From Metabacillus endolithicus (lineage in GTDB: Bacteria > Bacillota > Bacilli > Bacillales > Bacillaceae), in assembly GCF_023078335.1 (NCBI RefSeq), contig NZ_CP095550.1, positions 4,508,001 to 4,572,000 on the forward strand: a DNA stretch of 64,000 nucleotides, in the 5' to 3' direction. This document shows, one piece after another, positions 28,076 through 39,023 of the stretch. Within the stretch, counting starts at the first letter, position 1. The number at the start of each line of letters is the position of its first letter. Below the pieces are notes generated by a model. That model saw only the letters and a list, made by a program, of their open reading frames with translations. It was not told the origin of the DNA and ran no database searches. A program made the position numbers and the translations under genes.

Positions 28076-29704
28076 ATGGAGATAGTTGAACTCTCCCTGC
28101 GCTCTTCAAATCAATTTATTAATGACTTAACTGAGAAAAAGTTGCATATTGAATCTTTTTTTGATTATAACGTTCATTCATCTTCTCTTTTTAGGGAAAG
28201 AGCTGAAGATTTAAGGGAACGTACTTATCAACGCGAAGAGCTTGCAACTTACTTAAAAAACTATACCAACCGATGTTTAAACAGTGATGAAAAAATATTA
28301 GAAAACATAGAACGATTGAAAAATCCTGATAGCCTTGTAGTTATTGGGGGGCAACAGGCAGGTTTATTAACTGGTCCTCTGTATACAATACATAAAATTA
28401 TTTCAATCATTGTACTTGCTGAGAAAGAAGAAAAGGAATTAGGTGTTCCTGTTATTCCTGTTTTTTGGATTGCTGGTGAGGACCATGATTTTGTGGAAAT
28501 CAATCATGTTTTTATAGAGAAAAATCAAATAGCAAGAAAGCTTGCAATAAAGGATTCACCTGTAAAAAAACAACCTGTGTCACAACTTGAGCTTAACAAA
28601 CAAAAAACATTTGATTGGATTGACCAAGTTTTTGAGGCTTTTGGAGAAACAGATTATTCCAATCAATTGATTTCTACCTTAAAGCAATTTGCTGAAGAGT
28701 CTTCAACATATGTTGAATTCTTTGAAAAAGTAATCATGGATCTTTTTAAGGATAAAGGGCTTGTTCTGATTAATTCAGGAGATCATGAGCTAAGAAAGCT
28801 GGAAAAATCATATTTCAAATCAATTTTAGAACAAAATGAGAGAATTTACGACGCAGTAAAAGAACAACAACAAAAAATGCAATCATTAGATTATCATCCT
28901 ATTATAGAAATGACAGATAACAGTGCTAACCTTTTCTACCATCATGACGGGGAGCGTTTCCTTCTAGAGAGAATTAGTCATAATGAGTATGAAGTAAGTG
29001 AAATTGGATTTACTATTACCAGAGCGGAACTTTTTGATTTGATTGAAACGAATCCTGAAAAATTTAGTAACAATGTTGTGACAAGGCCGTTAATGCAGGA
29101 ATATTTATTTCCTACATTAGCCTTTATTGCAGGTCCGGGTGAAGTAACATATTGGTCTGAATTAAAAGGTGTTTTTTCATTATTTGATATAAAAATGCCA
29201 CCAGTTCTTCCAAGGCTGCAAATGACTATTTTAGAAAGAGCTATAGACAGAAACATAAAGGAAACGGGTGTGGAATTAGAGACAGTGCTGCAAGAAGGAG
29301 TAATGTCTTCAATAAACAACTTTCTCAAGGAAATGTCTCCAGTTGATATGGCACCCTTAATTGAGGAAGCTAAAAAAGAAATTTCCGAGATTCATACTAA
29401 GTTGGTTGACGCTGCATTGTTAATTGATCAAAGCTTAGAGCCAATGTTAAAAAAGAATGGTCATTTTATTAAGGAACACCTTGATTTTATTTATAAAACT
29501 GTTGAAAATCGGAAGAAACAACAGCATGATGCTCAATTGTCAAAGTTTAAATCAATTGAACAATCATTACTTCCAAATTTACATCCACAAGAGAGAGTTT
29601 GGAATGTTTATTACTATTTAAACAAGTTTGGACCAAATTTTGTAGGAGAATTGCTAAACTTGTCATATTCCTTTAATGGAACACATAAAATTGTCAAAAT
29701 ATAA
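28076..29704 (+). CDS. bshC: Bacillithiol biosynthesis cysteine-adding enzyme BshC (YllA)
   Basis: Adds cysteine to glucosaminyl-malate in the last step of bacillithiol synthesis. It is 542 residues, the usual BshC length. Recognisable blocks are VVIGGQQAGLLTGPLYTIHK (Rossmann-like nucleotide site, about 90-109), FWIAGEDHDFVEI, and LPRLQMTILE, with a C-terminal coiled coil that drives dimerisation. ATG 28076 follows AAAGGAAG; an upstream in-frame ATG (28046) lacks a ribosome site. Ended by a terminator just before the mraZ operator. Confidence 0.96.
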   Translation: MEIVELSLRSSNQFINDLTEKKLHIESFFDYNVHSSSLFRERAEDLRERTYQREELATYLKNYTNRCLNSDEKILENIERLKNPDSLVVIGGQQAGLLTGPLYTIHKIISIIVLAEKEEKELGVPVIPVFWIAGEDHDFVEINHVFIEKNQIARKLAIKDSPVKKQPVSQLELNKQKTFDWIDQVFEAFGETDYSNQLISTLKQFAEESSTYVEFFEKVIMDLFKDKGLVLINSGDHELRKLEKSYFKSILEQNERIYDAVKEQQQKMQSLDYHPIIEMTDNSANLFYHHDGERFLLERISHNEYEVSEIGFTITRAELFDLIETNPEKFSNNVVTRPLMQEYLFPTLAFIAGPGEVTYWSELKGVFSLFDIKMPPVLPRLQMTILERAIDRNIKETGVELETVLQEGVMSSINNFLKEMSPVDMAPLIEEAKKEISEIHTKLVDAALLIDQSLEPMLKKNGHFIKEHLDFIYKTVENRKKQQHDAQLSKFKSIEQSLLPNLHPQERVWNVYYYLNKFGPNFVGELLNLSYSFNGTHKIVKI

Positions 29705-29717
29705 ATAAAAGTTTTTT

Positions 29718-29750
29718 GAAAATCCTGTGAATACAGGGTTTTTTTTTTGT
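29718..29750 (+). terminator. Terminator after bshC
   Basis: AATCCTGT-GAAT-ACAGGG stem and a run of ten T residues. Confidence 0.9.
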
Positions 29751-29773
29751 GAAAACAAATGTAGAATAAAGAT

Positions 29774-29820
29774 GTGGAGATAAGTGGGGGAAGTGGTGAG
29801 TTAAGGGGAGAAAGTGGGGG
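29774..29820 (+). promoter_or_regulatory. G-rich repeat array, probable MraZ operator
   Basis: TGG-based repeats begin at 29775 (TGGAG), 29785 (TGGGG), 29794 (TGGTG), 29804 (AGGGG) and 29815 (TGGGG), spaced 10, 9, 10 and 11 bases, one DNA turn each. MraZ is known in E. coli to bind TGGGN repeats spaced 10 bp apart before its own gene. The last repeat overlaps the mraZ ribosome site, so binding would block both transcription and access to the start. Confidence 0.7.
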
Positions 29821-29828
29821 CAACGAAC

Positions 29829-30260
29829 ATGTTTATGGGAGAATACCATCACACCATTGATATAAAAGGCAGAATGATTGTCCCATCAAAATTTAGAGAT
29901 GGACTAGGAGAAACATTCGTTTTAACACGTGGCCTGGACCAGTGTTTGTTCGGTTATCCAATGAGTGAGTGGAAAATAATTGAAGATAAGCTAAAGAATC
30001 TCCCATTAACTAAAAAAGATGCTCGTGCATTTACCCGTTTTTTCTTTTCAGGTGCGACTGAATGTGAGCTTGATAAACAAGGTCGTGTAAATATCGCAAC
30101 ACCACTTTTGCAGTATGCAAAACTAGAAAAAGAATGCGTTGTGATCGGCGTTTCAAATCGGATTGAGCTGTGGAGTAAGTCCATTTGGGAAACTTATGTT
30201 GCTGAGCAAGAAGATTCTTTTGAAGAAATTGCGGAAAATATGATTGATTTTGATATATAA
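29829..30260 (+). CDS. mraZ: Transcriptional regulator MraZ
   Basis: DNA-binding repressor at the head of the dcw cluster, an AbrB-like double-domain protein of 143 residues. Each half carries the signature: [18 protein letters not shown] near residue 11 and [16 protein letters not shown] near residue 85. ATG 29829 ([11 protein letters not shown]) fits the family start; its ribosome site GTGGGGG is part of the operator array. Confidence 0.97.
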   Translation: MFMGEYHHTIDIKGRMIVPSKFRDGLGETFVLTRGLDQCLFGYPMSEWKIIEDKLKNLPLTKKDARAFTRFFFSGATECELDKQGRVNIATPLLQYAKLEKECVVIGVSNRIELWSKSIWETYVAEQEDSFEEIAENMIDFDI

Positions 30261-30378
30261 TCTTCTCTTTAGCAAAGAATGAGTAGAAAAATGGACAAGC
30301 TAAGAATAGTCCAATATTTTAGGGGGAGATTATTTACTTCCTTCTAACTGAAACAGATTTGAAGAGGTGGTACAACAT

Positions 30379-31311
30379 ATGTTTAAACATACAACAGTGT
30401 TACTAAAGGAAACAGTAGATGGCTTAAATATTAAGGAAGATGGTATTTACGTTGATTGCACACTAGGAGGTGCAGGTCATAGTAGCTATCTGCTTTCACA
30501 GTTATCAGAACAAGGGCATCTAATCGCCTTTGATCAGGATGATACAGCGTTAGAAAACGCGAAAGAAAAGCTTGCTAATTATAAAGGTAAGGTAACCTTA
30601 ATCAAAAGTAATTTTCGTTACCTATCTGAAAAACTTGCTGAAATAGGAATTGACAAAGTAGATGGTATTCTATTTGATTTAGGGGTTTCATCCCCACAGC
30701 TAGATACGCCTGAACGAGGATTTAGTTATCATCATGATGCACCGTTAGATATGAGAATGGACCAGCAATCAGATATTTCAGCATACGAAGTGGTAAACAC
30801 GTGGACTTACGAACAACTAGTGAAAATTTTCTTTCGATATGGTGAGGAGAAATTCTCTAAACAAATTGCGAGAAAGATTGAAAGTCACAGAGAAACTCAG
30901 CCAATTCGAACTACCGGTGAGCTAGTTGAAATTATTAAAGAGGCAATTCCGGCACCTGCACGCAGAAAAGGTGGACACCCAGCCAAAAGAATTTTCCAGG
31001 CGATAAGAATTGCTGTAAATGATGAATTAAAAGTATTTGAAGAGGCAATTGAACAATCAATTGAATTGTTAAAGCCTGAAGGAAGAGTGAGTGTTATCAC
31101 ATTCCACTCTTTGGAAGACCGTATATGTAAATCAGCCTTTAAAGAAGCGGCAACACCACCTGAGTTACCTAGGAATATGCCATATATCCCAGAAGGGTAT
31201 GAGCCTATAATAAAAATTATTACTAGAAAACCTATTCTTCCATCAGAACAAGAACTGGAAGAAAACAATCGAGCACGGTCAGCTAAGCTAAGAATTGCTG
31301 AAAAGTTCTAA
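30379..31311 (+). CDS. rsmH: 16S rRNA (cytosine-1402 N4) methyltransferase RsmH (MraW)
   Basis: Methylates C1402 of 16S rRNA. It is 310 residues with the SAM-binding [10 protein letters not shown] (about 31-40), the motif [16 protein letters not shown] and the C-terminal [14 protein letters not shown] 30379 follows AGAGGTGG. It follows mraZ and precedes ftsL in the standard dcw order. Confidence 0.97.
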   Translation: MFKHTTVLLKETVDGLNIKEDGIYVDCTLGGAGHSSYLLSQLSEQGHLIAFDQDDTALENAKEKLANYKGKVTLIKSNFRYLSEKLAEIGIDKVDGILFDLGVSSPQLDTPERGFSYHHDAPLDMRMDQQSDISAYEVVNTWTYEQLVKIFFRYGEEKFSKQIARKIESHRETQPIRTTGELVEIIKEAIPAPARRKGGHPAKRIFQAIRIAVNDELKVFEEAIEQSIELLKPEGRVSVITFHSLEDRICKSAFKEAATPPELPRNMPYIPEGYEPIIKIITRKPILPSEQELEENNRARSAKLRIAEKF

Positions 31312-31343
31312 AAAGAAAAAGATATTTAAAGGAGGTTACTAAA

Positions 31344-31706
31344 ATGAGTAATTTAGCCATTAAACTAGAACAACAACGTCAGGAGCAGCTAAATCAATCC
31401 CCTAAACAAGAACCTGTAATTAGAACAAGAAGAGCTTCGATAACCCCAGGTGAGAAATTCCTCATTTTATTATTTGTTTCTCTCTTTGTATTAGGAGCTA
31501 TTACAATTGTTGCGAACTCCTATAATGTGTATCAAGCTAATATGGAGATTCAAAAAACGGAAGCTAAAATCCAAGAACAAACGAAATTAAACAGTGACCT
31601 TCATGTTCAAGTAGAAGAGTTAAGTACATATGATCGTATTTGGGAAAAAGCTAAGGAATTAGGGTTAACATTAGATCAAAATAATGTAAAAAGTGTGCAA
31701 AATTAA
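31344..31706 (+). CDS. ftsL: Cell division protein FtsL
   Basis: Bitopic divisome protein that pairs with DivIC and DivIB and activates septal peptidoglycan synthesis. Its 120 residues comprise a basic cytoplasmic tail, one membrane helix (about 36-57, [19 protein letters not shown]) and an extracellular coiled coil ([18 protein letters not shown]). AAAGGAGG stands 8 bases before the ATG. B. subtilis FtsL is unstable and rate-limiting for division. Confidence 0.95.
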   Translation: MSNLAIKLEQQRQEQLNQSPKQEPVIRTRRASITPGEKFLILLFVSLFVLGAITIVANSYNVYQANMEIQKTEAKIQEQTKLNSDLHVQVEELSTYDRIWEKAKELGLTLDQNNVKSVQN

Positions 31707-31721
31707 TAAAGAAACAAATAA

Positions 31722-31762
31722 AGGGACTAAGCCGTGTAAGTTTCATGTGGGCTTAGTCCTTC
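31722..31762 (+). other. Perfect 10 bp stem-loop between ftsL and pbpB
   Basis: GGACTAAGCC (31724-31733) pairs with GGCTTAGTCC (31750-31759), loop 16 bases, followed by TTCAATTATT, which is a poor T tract. It could partly terminate or process the ftsL-pbpB message. Confidence 0.6.
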
Positions 31763-31818
31763 AATTATTCTATCCAATTACGGGTAAAGGTGATATCATA
31801 CAACATAGGAGGTTTTCT

Positions 31819-34009
31819 ATGAAATTAACGCATAAAAATATAAACATGAATAGAGGCGCTGCATTATTAGCGTTGATTTTTGGTTTGCTATTTTTAGTTA
31901 TTTTTGTTCGTTTCTTTTATATTCAATCAACTGGAACTGCACATGGTCAAGCACTTGCAGCAAGAGCTGAAGAACTCTATGAGAGTCAAAGAACGATTGA
32001 AGCATCAAGAGGGTCAATATTAGATCGTAAGGGTGAGGTTATTGCAGAAGACAAGTCTTCTTATAAACTAGTTGCAATTCTCGACGATCAAATAACAACA
32101 GATCCTGACAATCCAGAGCATGTTGTTGATGTAGAAGAAACGGCGCAAAAGTTAGCACCTTTATTAAATATGGAAGAAAGTGAAATAGTAGAGGTTTTAT
32201 CTAAGGATTTATACCAAGTTGAATTTGGATCTGCAGGTAGAGACATTAGCCATACTTTAAAAGAACAAATAACAAAATTGGAGCTTCCTGGTATTACGTT
32301 CATTCGTGATACACAACGATTTTACCCAAATGGAATTTTTGCTTCTCATTTAATCGGTTATGCGCAAAAGCAAGAAGACACAGGTGAGACGATCGGAATG
32401 ATGGGCCTTGAAAAAACATTAGAGAAATACCTTCATGAAGAAGATGGCTACATAAAATTTGAAAAAGATCGTTACAATTGGAAATTACCAACAAGTGACG
32501 ATGAAATAGTAGCTCCAAAAAATGGTCAAGATGTGTATTTAACCATTGATCAGAAAATACAAACCTTTTTAGAAGACTCTATGAATCAAGTAGTTGAAGA
32601 GTATTCACCAGAGAAGATCGTTGCTGTTGTAGCTGATCCGAAGACCGGAAAAATACTAGCTATGGCTCAGCGACCGAGTTTTGACCCAAATAAAAGGAAC
32701 ATTACGTCTTATTACAATGATGTTATCTCTTATCCTTTTGAACCGGGTTCAACGATGAAAATCTTTACTTTAGCAGCAGCAATTGAAGAAGGAGTCTATA
32801 ATGGAAATGCAACATTCCAATCTGGTTCTTATGCGGTAGGACCATCAATTGTACGTGACCATAAAAGAGGTGGTTGGGGAACAATCAGCTTTAATGAAGG
32901 TGTACAAAGGTCATCAAATGTTGGTTTTTCAATTCTTGCTAAAGATATGCTTGGAACTGATCGAATGTATCAATATTTAAACAAATTTGGATTTACGAAA
33001 AACTAATATTGATTTGCCAAACGAAGCTGAAAGTAAAATAAACTATAACTATGAGATCGATAAGGTATCAACTGCATTTGGACAAGCATCTGCCTTTACT
33101 CCGATCCAGCTCGTACAAGCAGCAACAGCGATTGCGAACAATGGCAAAATGATGAAACCTTATGTTATTGATAAAATAGTAGATAAAGATTCTAATGAAG
33201 TTGTAAAAGAGAATAGTTCTAAGGTAATTTCTCAACCTATTACTGAAAAAACTGCAAAAGAAACACTGGATATTTTAGAAACTGTTGTAAGTTCAGAAAA
33301 TGGTACGGGAAAACCTTATAGCATTGAAGGGTATCAGGTTGCTGGTAAAACAGGTACTGCACAAATGCCAAACCCAAATGGAAGAGGGTATTTATCAGGA
33401 AATGACAACCATATTTTTTCGTTTTTAGGAATGGCACCAAAAGATAATCCAGAGCTTATTGTATATGTAGCTGTTCAGAAACCTAAGCTTGAAGGACAAG
33501 CAGGATCTGTTCCAGTTTCAATGATTTTTAATACTGTGATGAAAAACAGCCTTCAATATTTACAAATTGAACCTACAGAAGAAATTGAAACTGAAACACA
33601 AGTAAAACCTTCAAATGAAGACACGTTACTTCCTGATTTAGTAGATACAAAGTTTGCAGAAGCTAACAATCAATTGAAAAAATTAGGTTTAACTCCAATT
33701 ATTCTTGGAAATGGACAAAAAGTTATTGCTCAATATCCTGAAGGTGATACTTCAATAATGTTAAATGAAAAAGTCTTTCTAAAGTTATCTGAAGAAGTTA
33801 AGATGCCAGATTTAACAGGTTGGTCTAAACGGGATGTCATGAAACTAGGAAATATAATGAATATTTCTGTGAATGCAGAAGGATCTGGTTTCGTCATAAA
33901 ACAGAGTATTAAGAAAGGTAGCCTATTAAAGAAAGGCGATGTTTTGACGATATCACTTGGGACAGAAAATGGTGAAAAACAGCCTGAAGAAAGCAATGAA
34001 CAAGAATAA
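31819..34009 (+). CDS. pbpB: Penicillin-binding protein 2B (frameshifted in this sequence)
   Basis: Septal class B transpeptidase of the divisome, essential in B. subtilis. It has an N-terminal membrane helix (about 14-35), a dimerisation region, a transpeptidase domain with STMK (S about 310), SSN (about 366) and KTGTAQ, and two C-terminal PASTA domains. The frame breaks at the five-A run 32998-33002; one further A gives [15 protein letters not shown] and continues to 34009, about 730 residues. ATG 31819 follows TAGGAGG. Both halves are strongly conserved, so the break is probably a sequence error. Confidence 0.94.
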
Positions 34010-34019
34010 AATGAATTTT

Positions 34020-34058
34020 AAGATTGATCTCATCTAAAAAGAGATCAATCTTTTTTTA
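34020..34058 (+). terminator. Terminator after pbpB
   Basis: AGATTGATCTC...GAGATCAATCT stem with seven T. It separates the vegetative pbpB from sporulation-specific spoVD. Confidence 0.9.
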
Positions 34059-34248
34059 TTCGAATTAAATTCGGTTGTACTTAGTGCAACTATAATTATT
34101 TTACATGTTCATATACATTTAAATGATTGAAAAGTTTCTTTGATTTATCCTTGTGAGTTGTCAGATTAGAATGTATGGTAAACAGTTCTAACTCCTCGTG
34201 TACAAGCATATATATTTGAACGAGCCTAGACAAGGAGGAGTAAAATAT

Positions 34249-36192
34249 ATGCGGGTATCTAATGTGACCGTTAGAAAGCGTCTTGTTTTAACATTGCTTT
34301 TCGGTTTTTTAATTTTCTTAGTGATTGATATACGTCTAGGGTATGTTCAATTTTTTCTTGGTAATACACTCACTTCGGGAGCCAAAGATTTATGGAGCAG
34401 AAACATTCCATTTGAGCCTGAACGCGGGGAAATTTTAGATCGAAATGGAGTAAAGCTAGCAACAAATATGAGTGCTCCAACGATTTATGTTGTACCAAGA
34501 CAAATTGAAGATCCTGCTATGGCTGCAAAAGAATTAGCTGCAGTTTTAAATATGTCAGAAGAAAAAGCCTATCAACATATTACAAAAAGAGTTTCTATCG
34601 AAAGAATCAATCCTGAGGGGAGAAAAATTTCTCATGAAAAAGCAAATGAAGTGAGAGATTTAAATATAAAGGGAGTTTATATAGCTGAAGATTCGATCAG
34701 GTATTATCCTTATGGAAGTTATCTATCACATGTTCTTGGTTTTGCAGGAATTGATAATCAGGGATTATTAGGCTTAGAAGCATATTACGATGAGCAATTA
34801 AAGGGAGAAAAAGGGTATGTTAAGTTTTATTCAGATGCAAAAGGGCAGAGGATGCCAGATGAAGCGGATGACTATACAGCTCCTGTTGATGGAAATAATC
34901 TAAAACTAACAATTGATTCTAGAGTTCAAACAATTATTGAAAGAGAACTAGATAATACTCAGGCTACTTATAACCCTGACGGAATTATTGCTATTGCTAT
35001 GAACCCAAACAATGGTGAAATATTAGCGATGTCAAGCAGGCCTGATTTTGATCCAGCTAATTTTAAAGAAGTAGATCCTATGGTCTACAATCGGAACTTA
35101 CCTGTTTGGAGTACTTATGAACCTGGTTCTACATTTAAGATTATTACTCTAGCTGCAGCACTGGAAGAAAAGAAAGTGAACCTAGAAAAAGATGAATTTA
35201 ATGATTCAGGTTCGGTAGAGGTTGATGGAGCAAGATTACGATGTTGGAAAAGAGGTGGACACGGTCATCAAACATTTCTGGAAGTTGTCCAAAACTCTTG
35301 TAACCCTGGTTTCGTAGAGCTTGGTCAAAGACTTGGAGAAGAAACGCTGTTTAAATATATAAAAGACTTTGGATTTGGTCAAAAAACAGGAATTGATCTT
35401 CAAGGTGAAGGAACTGGTATTATGTTTAAACCAGAACAAGTAGGACCTGTGGAACTTGCAACCACCGCATTTGGTCAAGGTGTTTCTGTTACACCGATCC
35501 AGCAAGTTGCTGCTGTTTCTGCAGCTATAAACGGAGGGGTTCTATATACACCATATATAGCGAAGGAATGGGTGGATCCAGTTACTGGTGATGTAATTAG
35601 TCGAAATACACCAAATGCAAAAAAACGTGTTATTTCTGAAGAAACTTCAAAAGAAATTCGTTATGCTCTTGAAAGTGTTGTTGCATTAGGAAGTGGAAGA
35701 AACGCTTTTGTTGATGGCTATCGAGTTGGTGGAAAAACAGGTACAGCACAAAAAGTAAAAGATGGGCGATATATGGAAAATAACCATATTGTTTCCTTTG
35801 TTGGATTTGCACCTGCTGATGACCCTCAAATTGTTGTTTATGTTGCAGTTGACAATCCTAAGGGAACGGTCCAATTTGGTGGAACTGTTGCTGCACCTAT
35901 AGTAGGAAACATTATGCGTGATGTTTTACCTGAGATAGGTGTAAAGCCGAGAGACGGCCAAATTGAGAAAGAGTATAATTGGCTGGACACAAAACTAGTA
36001 GAAGTGCCGAACATTATAGGGTTAACGAAACAAGAATTAACTCAGCAATTCGTTAACTTGAAAATTGATGTATCGGGCGAAGGAGATGTTGTTGTGCAAC
36101 AATCCCCAAATGAAGGTGTAAAAGTTAAAGAAGGATCCACCTTAAGAGTATACCTAGGTGATGAACATAGAGAAAAGAAAGAAAGTGAATAA
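34249..36192 (+). CDS. spoVD: Stage V sporulation protein D (class B PBP)
   Basis: Transpeptidase that makes spore cortex peptidoglycan with SpoVE, under sigmaE. It is 647 residues: one membrane helix (about 14-32), the transpeptidase domain with STFK (S about 293), SCN (about 351) and KTGTAQ (about 496), and a single C-terminal PASTA domain. The catalytic set is complete. ATG 34249 has AAGGAGGAG; upstream there is a 190 bp gap for its own promoter. A terminator follows. Confidence 0.95.
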   Translation: MRVSNVTVRKRLVLTLLFGFLIFLVIDIRLGYVQFFLGNTLTSGAKDLWSRNIPFEPERGEILDRNGVKLATNMSAPTIYVVPRQIEDPAMAAKELAAVLNMSEEKAYQHITKRVSIERINPEGRKISHEKANEVRDLNIKGVYIAEDSIRYYPYGSYLSHVLGFAGIDNQGLLGLEAYYDEQLKGEKGYVKFYSDAKGQRMPDEADDYTAPVDGNNLKLTIDSRVQTIIERELDNTQATYNPDGIIAIAMNPNNGEILAMSSRPDFDPANFKEVDPMVYNRNLPVWSTYEPGSTFKIITLAAALEEKKVNLEKDEFNDSGSVEVDGARLRCWKRGGHGHQTFLEVVQNSCNPGFVELGQRLGEETLFKYIKDFGFGQKTGIDLQGEGTGIMFKPEQVGPVELATTAFGQGVSVTPIQQVAAVSAAINGGVLYTPYIAKEWVDPVTGDVISRNTPNAKKRVISEETSKEIRYALESVVALGSGRNAFVDGYRVGGKTGTAQKVKDGRYMENNHIVSFVGFAPADDPQIVVYVAVDNPKGTVQFGGTVAAPIVGNIMRDVLPEIGVKPRDGQIEKEYNWLDTKLVEVPNIIGLTKQELTQQFVNLKIDVSGEGDVVVQQSPNEGVKVKEGSTLRVYLGDEHREKKESE

Positions 36193-36195
36193 CCA

Positions 36196-36243
36196 GAGGG
36201 AGCATGCTATTGCAAAAATTGCATTGGCACGCTTTCTTTCTGT
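36196..36243 (+). terminator. Terminator after spoVD
   Basis: AGCATGCTATTGCAA pairs imperfectly with TTGCATTGGCACGCT, followed by TTCTTTCTG. Confidence 0.65.
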
Positions 36244-36409
36244 TGGTATAATAACATTTATGTTTTTCGTAAAATTGAAAGGAATGATGGCTCTTTTCTT
36301 TTAAGTAAGATAAAATAGTACGGAGAAATATTTTACCAATTATATTTTGACTGTTGGTTTATTTCTTTTATTGTAAAAGGAAAACCCTGTAATGAAAGTA
36401 GGAATAAAA

Positions 36410-37876
36410 ATGAAATTAAATGATTTACTAACATTTTTACATGATGACTCACTTCTATCTTTAAAGAACCCTACCATCTCATCTTTAGAAATGGATTCTA
36501 GAGAAGTTAAGCCCGGTAGTTTATTTATATGTATAAAGGGTTACACGGTTGACGGTCATGATTTTGCACAAAAGGCTGTAGATCAGGGTGCAGTAGCTAT
36601 ACTCGCTGAAAGAAACTTAGACTTAGATGTTCCTGTTATTGTTGTAAAAGATACTAAAAGATCAATGGCTGTATTAGCTGATATTTTTTATGGACAGCCA
36701 ACTCATTCCATGCACCTGATAGGTGTTACTGGTACTAATGGAAAAACAACAACAACACATATTATTGAGAAAATTTTCAATGAAGCAAAAAAGCAAACAG
36801 GTCTTATTGGGACAATGTACATAAAAATTGGTGATGAACAAAAAGAAGTTAAAAACACAACTCCTGAAAGTCTAACATTGCAAAAGACATTTGCCGAAAT
36901 GAAGGAACAAAATGTTTCACACGCTATTATGGAGGTGTCATCACATGCCCTTCATCTTGGAAGAATTCATGGATGTGATTTCAATGTTGCTGTGTTTACG
37001 AACTTAACACAAGATCATTTAGACTACCATAAAACAATGGAAGCATATAAGTATGCTAAAGGACTATTGTTTGCTCAACTTGGTAATAAGTTTGATCATA
37101 ATGATCTAAAGATTGCTGTTTTAAATGAAGATGAAGAGGCATCTGAAGAATTTAAACGAATGACATCCGCAAAAATCTTAACCTATGGTATCGATCGTCC
37201 GGCAGATATTAAAGCAGAAAACATAAAAATGACATCTAAAGGTACAATGTTTCAACTCGTAACACCTGTTGGTACACGCAATGTTACAATTCAAATGGTT
37301 GGAAAGTTCAGTGTGTATAACGTGTTAGCTGCTGTTTCTGCTTCACTTGCTTCGTCTGTTGATTTAGATACGATTGTTACAGCTATTGAATCGATGGAGG
37401 GGGTACGAGGACGTTTTGAATTAGTTGATGGTGGGCAGGATTATACCGTTATTGTTGATTACGCACATACACCTGATAGCCTAGAAAATGTTCTTAAAAC
37501 TGTTAAACAATTTGCAGAGGGGCGCATCTTTTGTATTGTAGGATGTGGGGGAGACAGGGATAAAACAAAAAGACCTTTAATGGCTAAAATCGCGGTAACA
37601 TATAGTGATGAACCCGTTTTTACATCTGATAACCCAAGAAGTGAAGATCCGCAAGTCATTCTTCAGGAGATGGAAGAAGGTGTAGCGGGTAACCAGTACA
37701 CATCTATTATCAGTAGAGAAGAAGCTATATCCTATGCTGTTAAAAAAGCTCAAAAAGGTGATGTAATTCTAATTGCAGGAAAAGGCCACGAAACATATCA
37801 GATAATAGGTAATAAAGTTTTTGATTTTGATGATAAGGAAATCGCATTAAATGCAATAAATACATTAAATTTGTAG
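36410..37876 (+). CDS. murE: UDP-MurNAc-L-Ala-D-Glu:meso-DAP ligase MurE
   Basis: Adds the third stem-peptide residue to the peptidoglycan precursor. It is 488 residues with the Mur-ligase ATP site [10 protein letters not shown] (about 107-116). The motif DNPR (about 407), which selects meso-diaminopimelate, shows that the wall is of the DAP type, as in B. subtilis. ATG 36410 ([10 protein letters not shown]) is the family start; the in-frame ATG at 36392 lacks a better ribosome site. Neither site is strong. Confidence 0.96.
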   Translation: MKLNDLLTFLHDDSLLSLKNPTISSLEMDSREVKPGSLFICIKGYTVDGHDFAQKAVDQGAVAILAERNLDLDVPVIVVKDTKRSMAVLADIFYGQPTHSMHLIGVTGTNGKTTTTHIIEKIFNEAKKQTGLIGTMYIKIGDEQKEVKNTTPESLTLQKTFAEMKEQNVSHAIMEVSSHALHLGRIHGCDFNVAVFTNLTQDHLDYHKTMEAYKYAKGLLFAQLGNKFDHNDLKIAVLNEDEEASEEFKRMTSAKILTYGIDRPADIKAENIKMTSKGTMFQLVTPVGTRNVTIQMVGKFSVYNVLAAVSASLASSVDLDTIVTAIESMEGVRGRFELVDGGQDYTVIVDYAHTPDSLENVLKTVKQFAEGRIFCIVGCGGDRDKTKRPLMAKIAVTYSDEPVFTSDNPRSEDPQVILQEMEEGVAGNQYTSIISREEAISYAVKKAQKGDVILIAGKGHETYQIIGNKVFDFDDKEIALNAINTLNL

Positions 37877-38047
37877 TGAATGACCAAGACCTTTCATAAG
37901 AATAGGTACAAAGGAAGAAAGAGAAGTTGATAAGATGAAGAAAAACAGTTTAGAAGAACATATTCAGAAAAATACCTCATATGATAATCTCGTAAAAGAT
38001 ACGCTTGTATATTCTAATGACTTAGTATTCTGTGGGGAGGTGTGTGC

Positions 38048-39023
38048 ATGTTAGAGCAAGTAATTTTATTTACAATCGTTATGGGATTCTTAATCAGTGT
38101 ATTACTTTCCCCAATCATTATTCCGTTTTTAAGAAGGCTGAAGTTTGGTCAAAGTATTAGAGAAGAAGGACCTAAATCTCATCAAAAAAAATCGGGTACC
38201 CCAACAATGGGTGGTGTAATGATCATTATTTCGATCATTATTACAACAATTGTTATGACAGGGAAATTTTCGCAACTTAGTGTTGAGATGTATTTATTGT
38301 TGTTTGTAACATTCGGATACGGTTTGTTAGGGTTTTTGGATGATTTTATCAAGGTTGTTATGAAACGAAATCTTGGTTTAACTTCAAGACAAAAACTTCT
38401 TGGGCAAGTGATTATTGCTATTATATTTTACCTTGTCTTCACACAGTATGGCTTTTCAACAGAAATAGGGATACCTGGAACAACTTTTTCTTTAGACCTT
38501 GGTTAAAATTTATATTATCCTCGTTGTATTTATGTTAGTGGGAGGATCTAATGCAGTAAACTTAACAGATGGTTTAGATGGATTGTTATCAGGTACTGCT
38601 GCTATCGCTTTTGGGGCATTTGCTGTTTTGGCTTGGAATCAATCGCAATACGATGTTGCCATTTTTTCGGTAGCTGTTGTTGGAGCTGTCCTCGGGTTTT
38701 TAGTGTTTAATGCACATCCTGCAAAAGTATTTATGGGAGACACAGGTTCACTAGCACTTGGAGGTGCCATTGTAACAATAGCGATTTTAACAAAGCTTGA
38801 AATTTTATTAGTTTTAATTGGCGGAGTTTTCGTCATTGAGACTTTATCAGTTATTATTCAAGTTATTTCTTTTAAAACAACTGGGAAGAGAGTATTTAAG
38901 ATGAGTCCTCTTCATCATCACTATGAATTAGTAGGGTGGTCAGAGTGGAGAGTTGTTGTTACATTTTGGACGATTGGCTTAATTTTTGCAGTACTTGGAA
39001 TTTATATTGAGGTGTGGTTGTAA
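38048..39023 (+). CDS. mraY: Phospho-MurNAc-pentapeptide transferase MraY (frameshifted in this sequence)
   Basis: Makes lipid I by transferring phospho-MurNAc-pentapeptide to undecaprenyl phosphate; a ten-helix membrane enzyme. Frame 1 ends at TAA 38504-38506 after LDLG; frame 2 picks up with [13 protein letters not shown] and holds the catalytic [24 protein letters not shown] and SPLHHHYE motifs. The total is about 324 residues, the usual length. At the break, TAAA stands where a TGG (W) codon is expected, just as in ctaD. ATG 38048 follows GGGGAGG. The gene is essential, so the organism must have a working copy. Confidence 0.93.

Noticed and set aside
34100..34135. sigmaE promoter of spoVD around CATATACAT
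   Set aside because: Biologically expected, but -35 and -10 could not be matched at an acceptable spacing.
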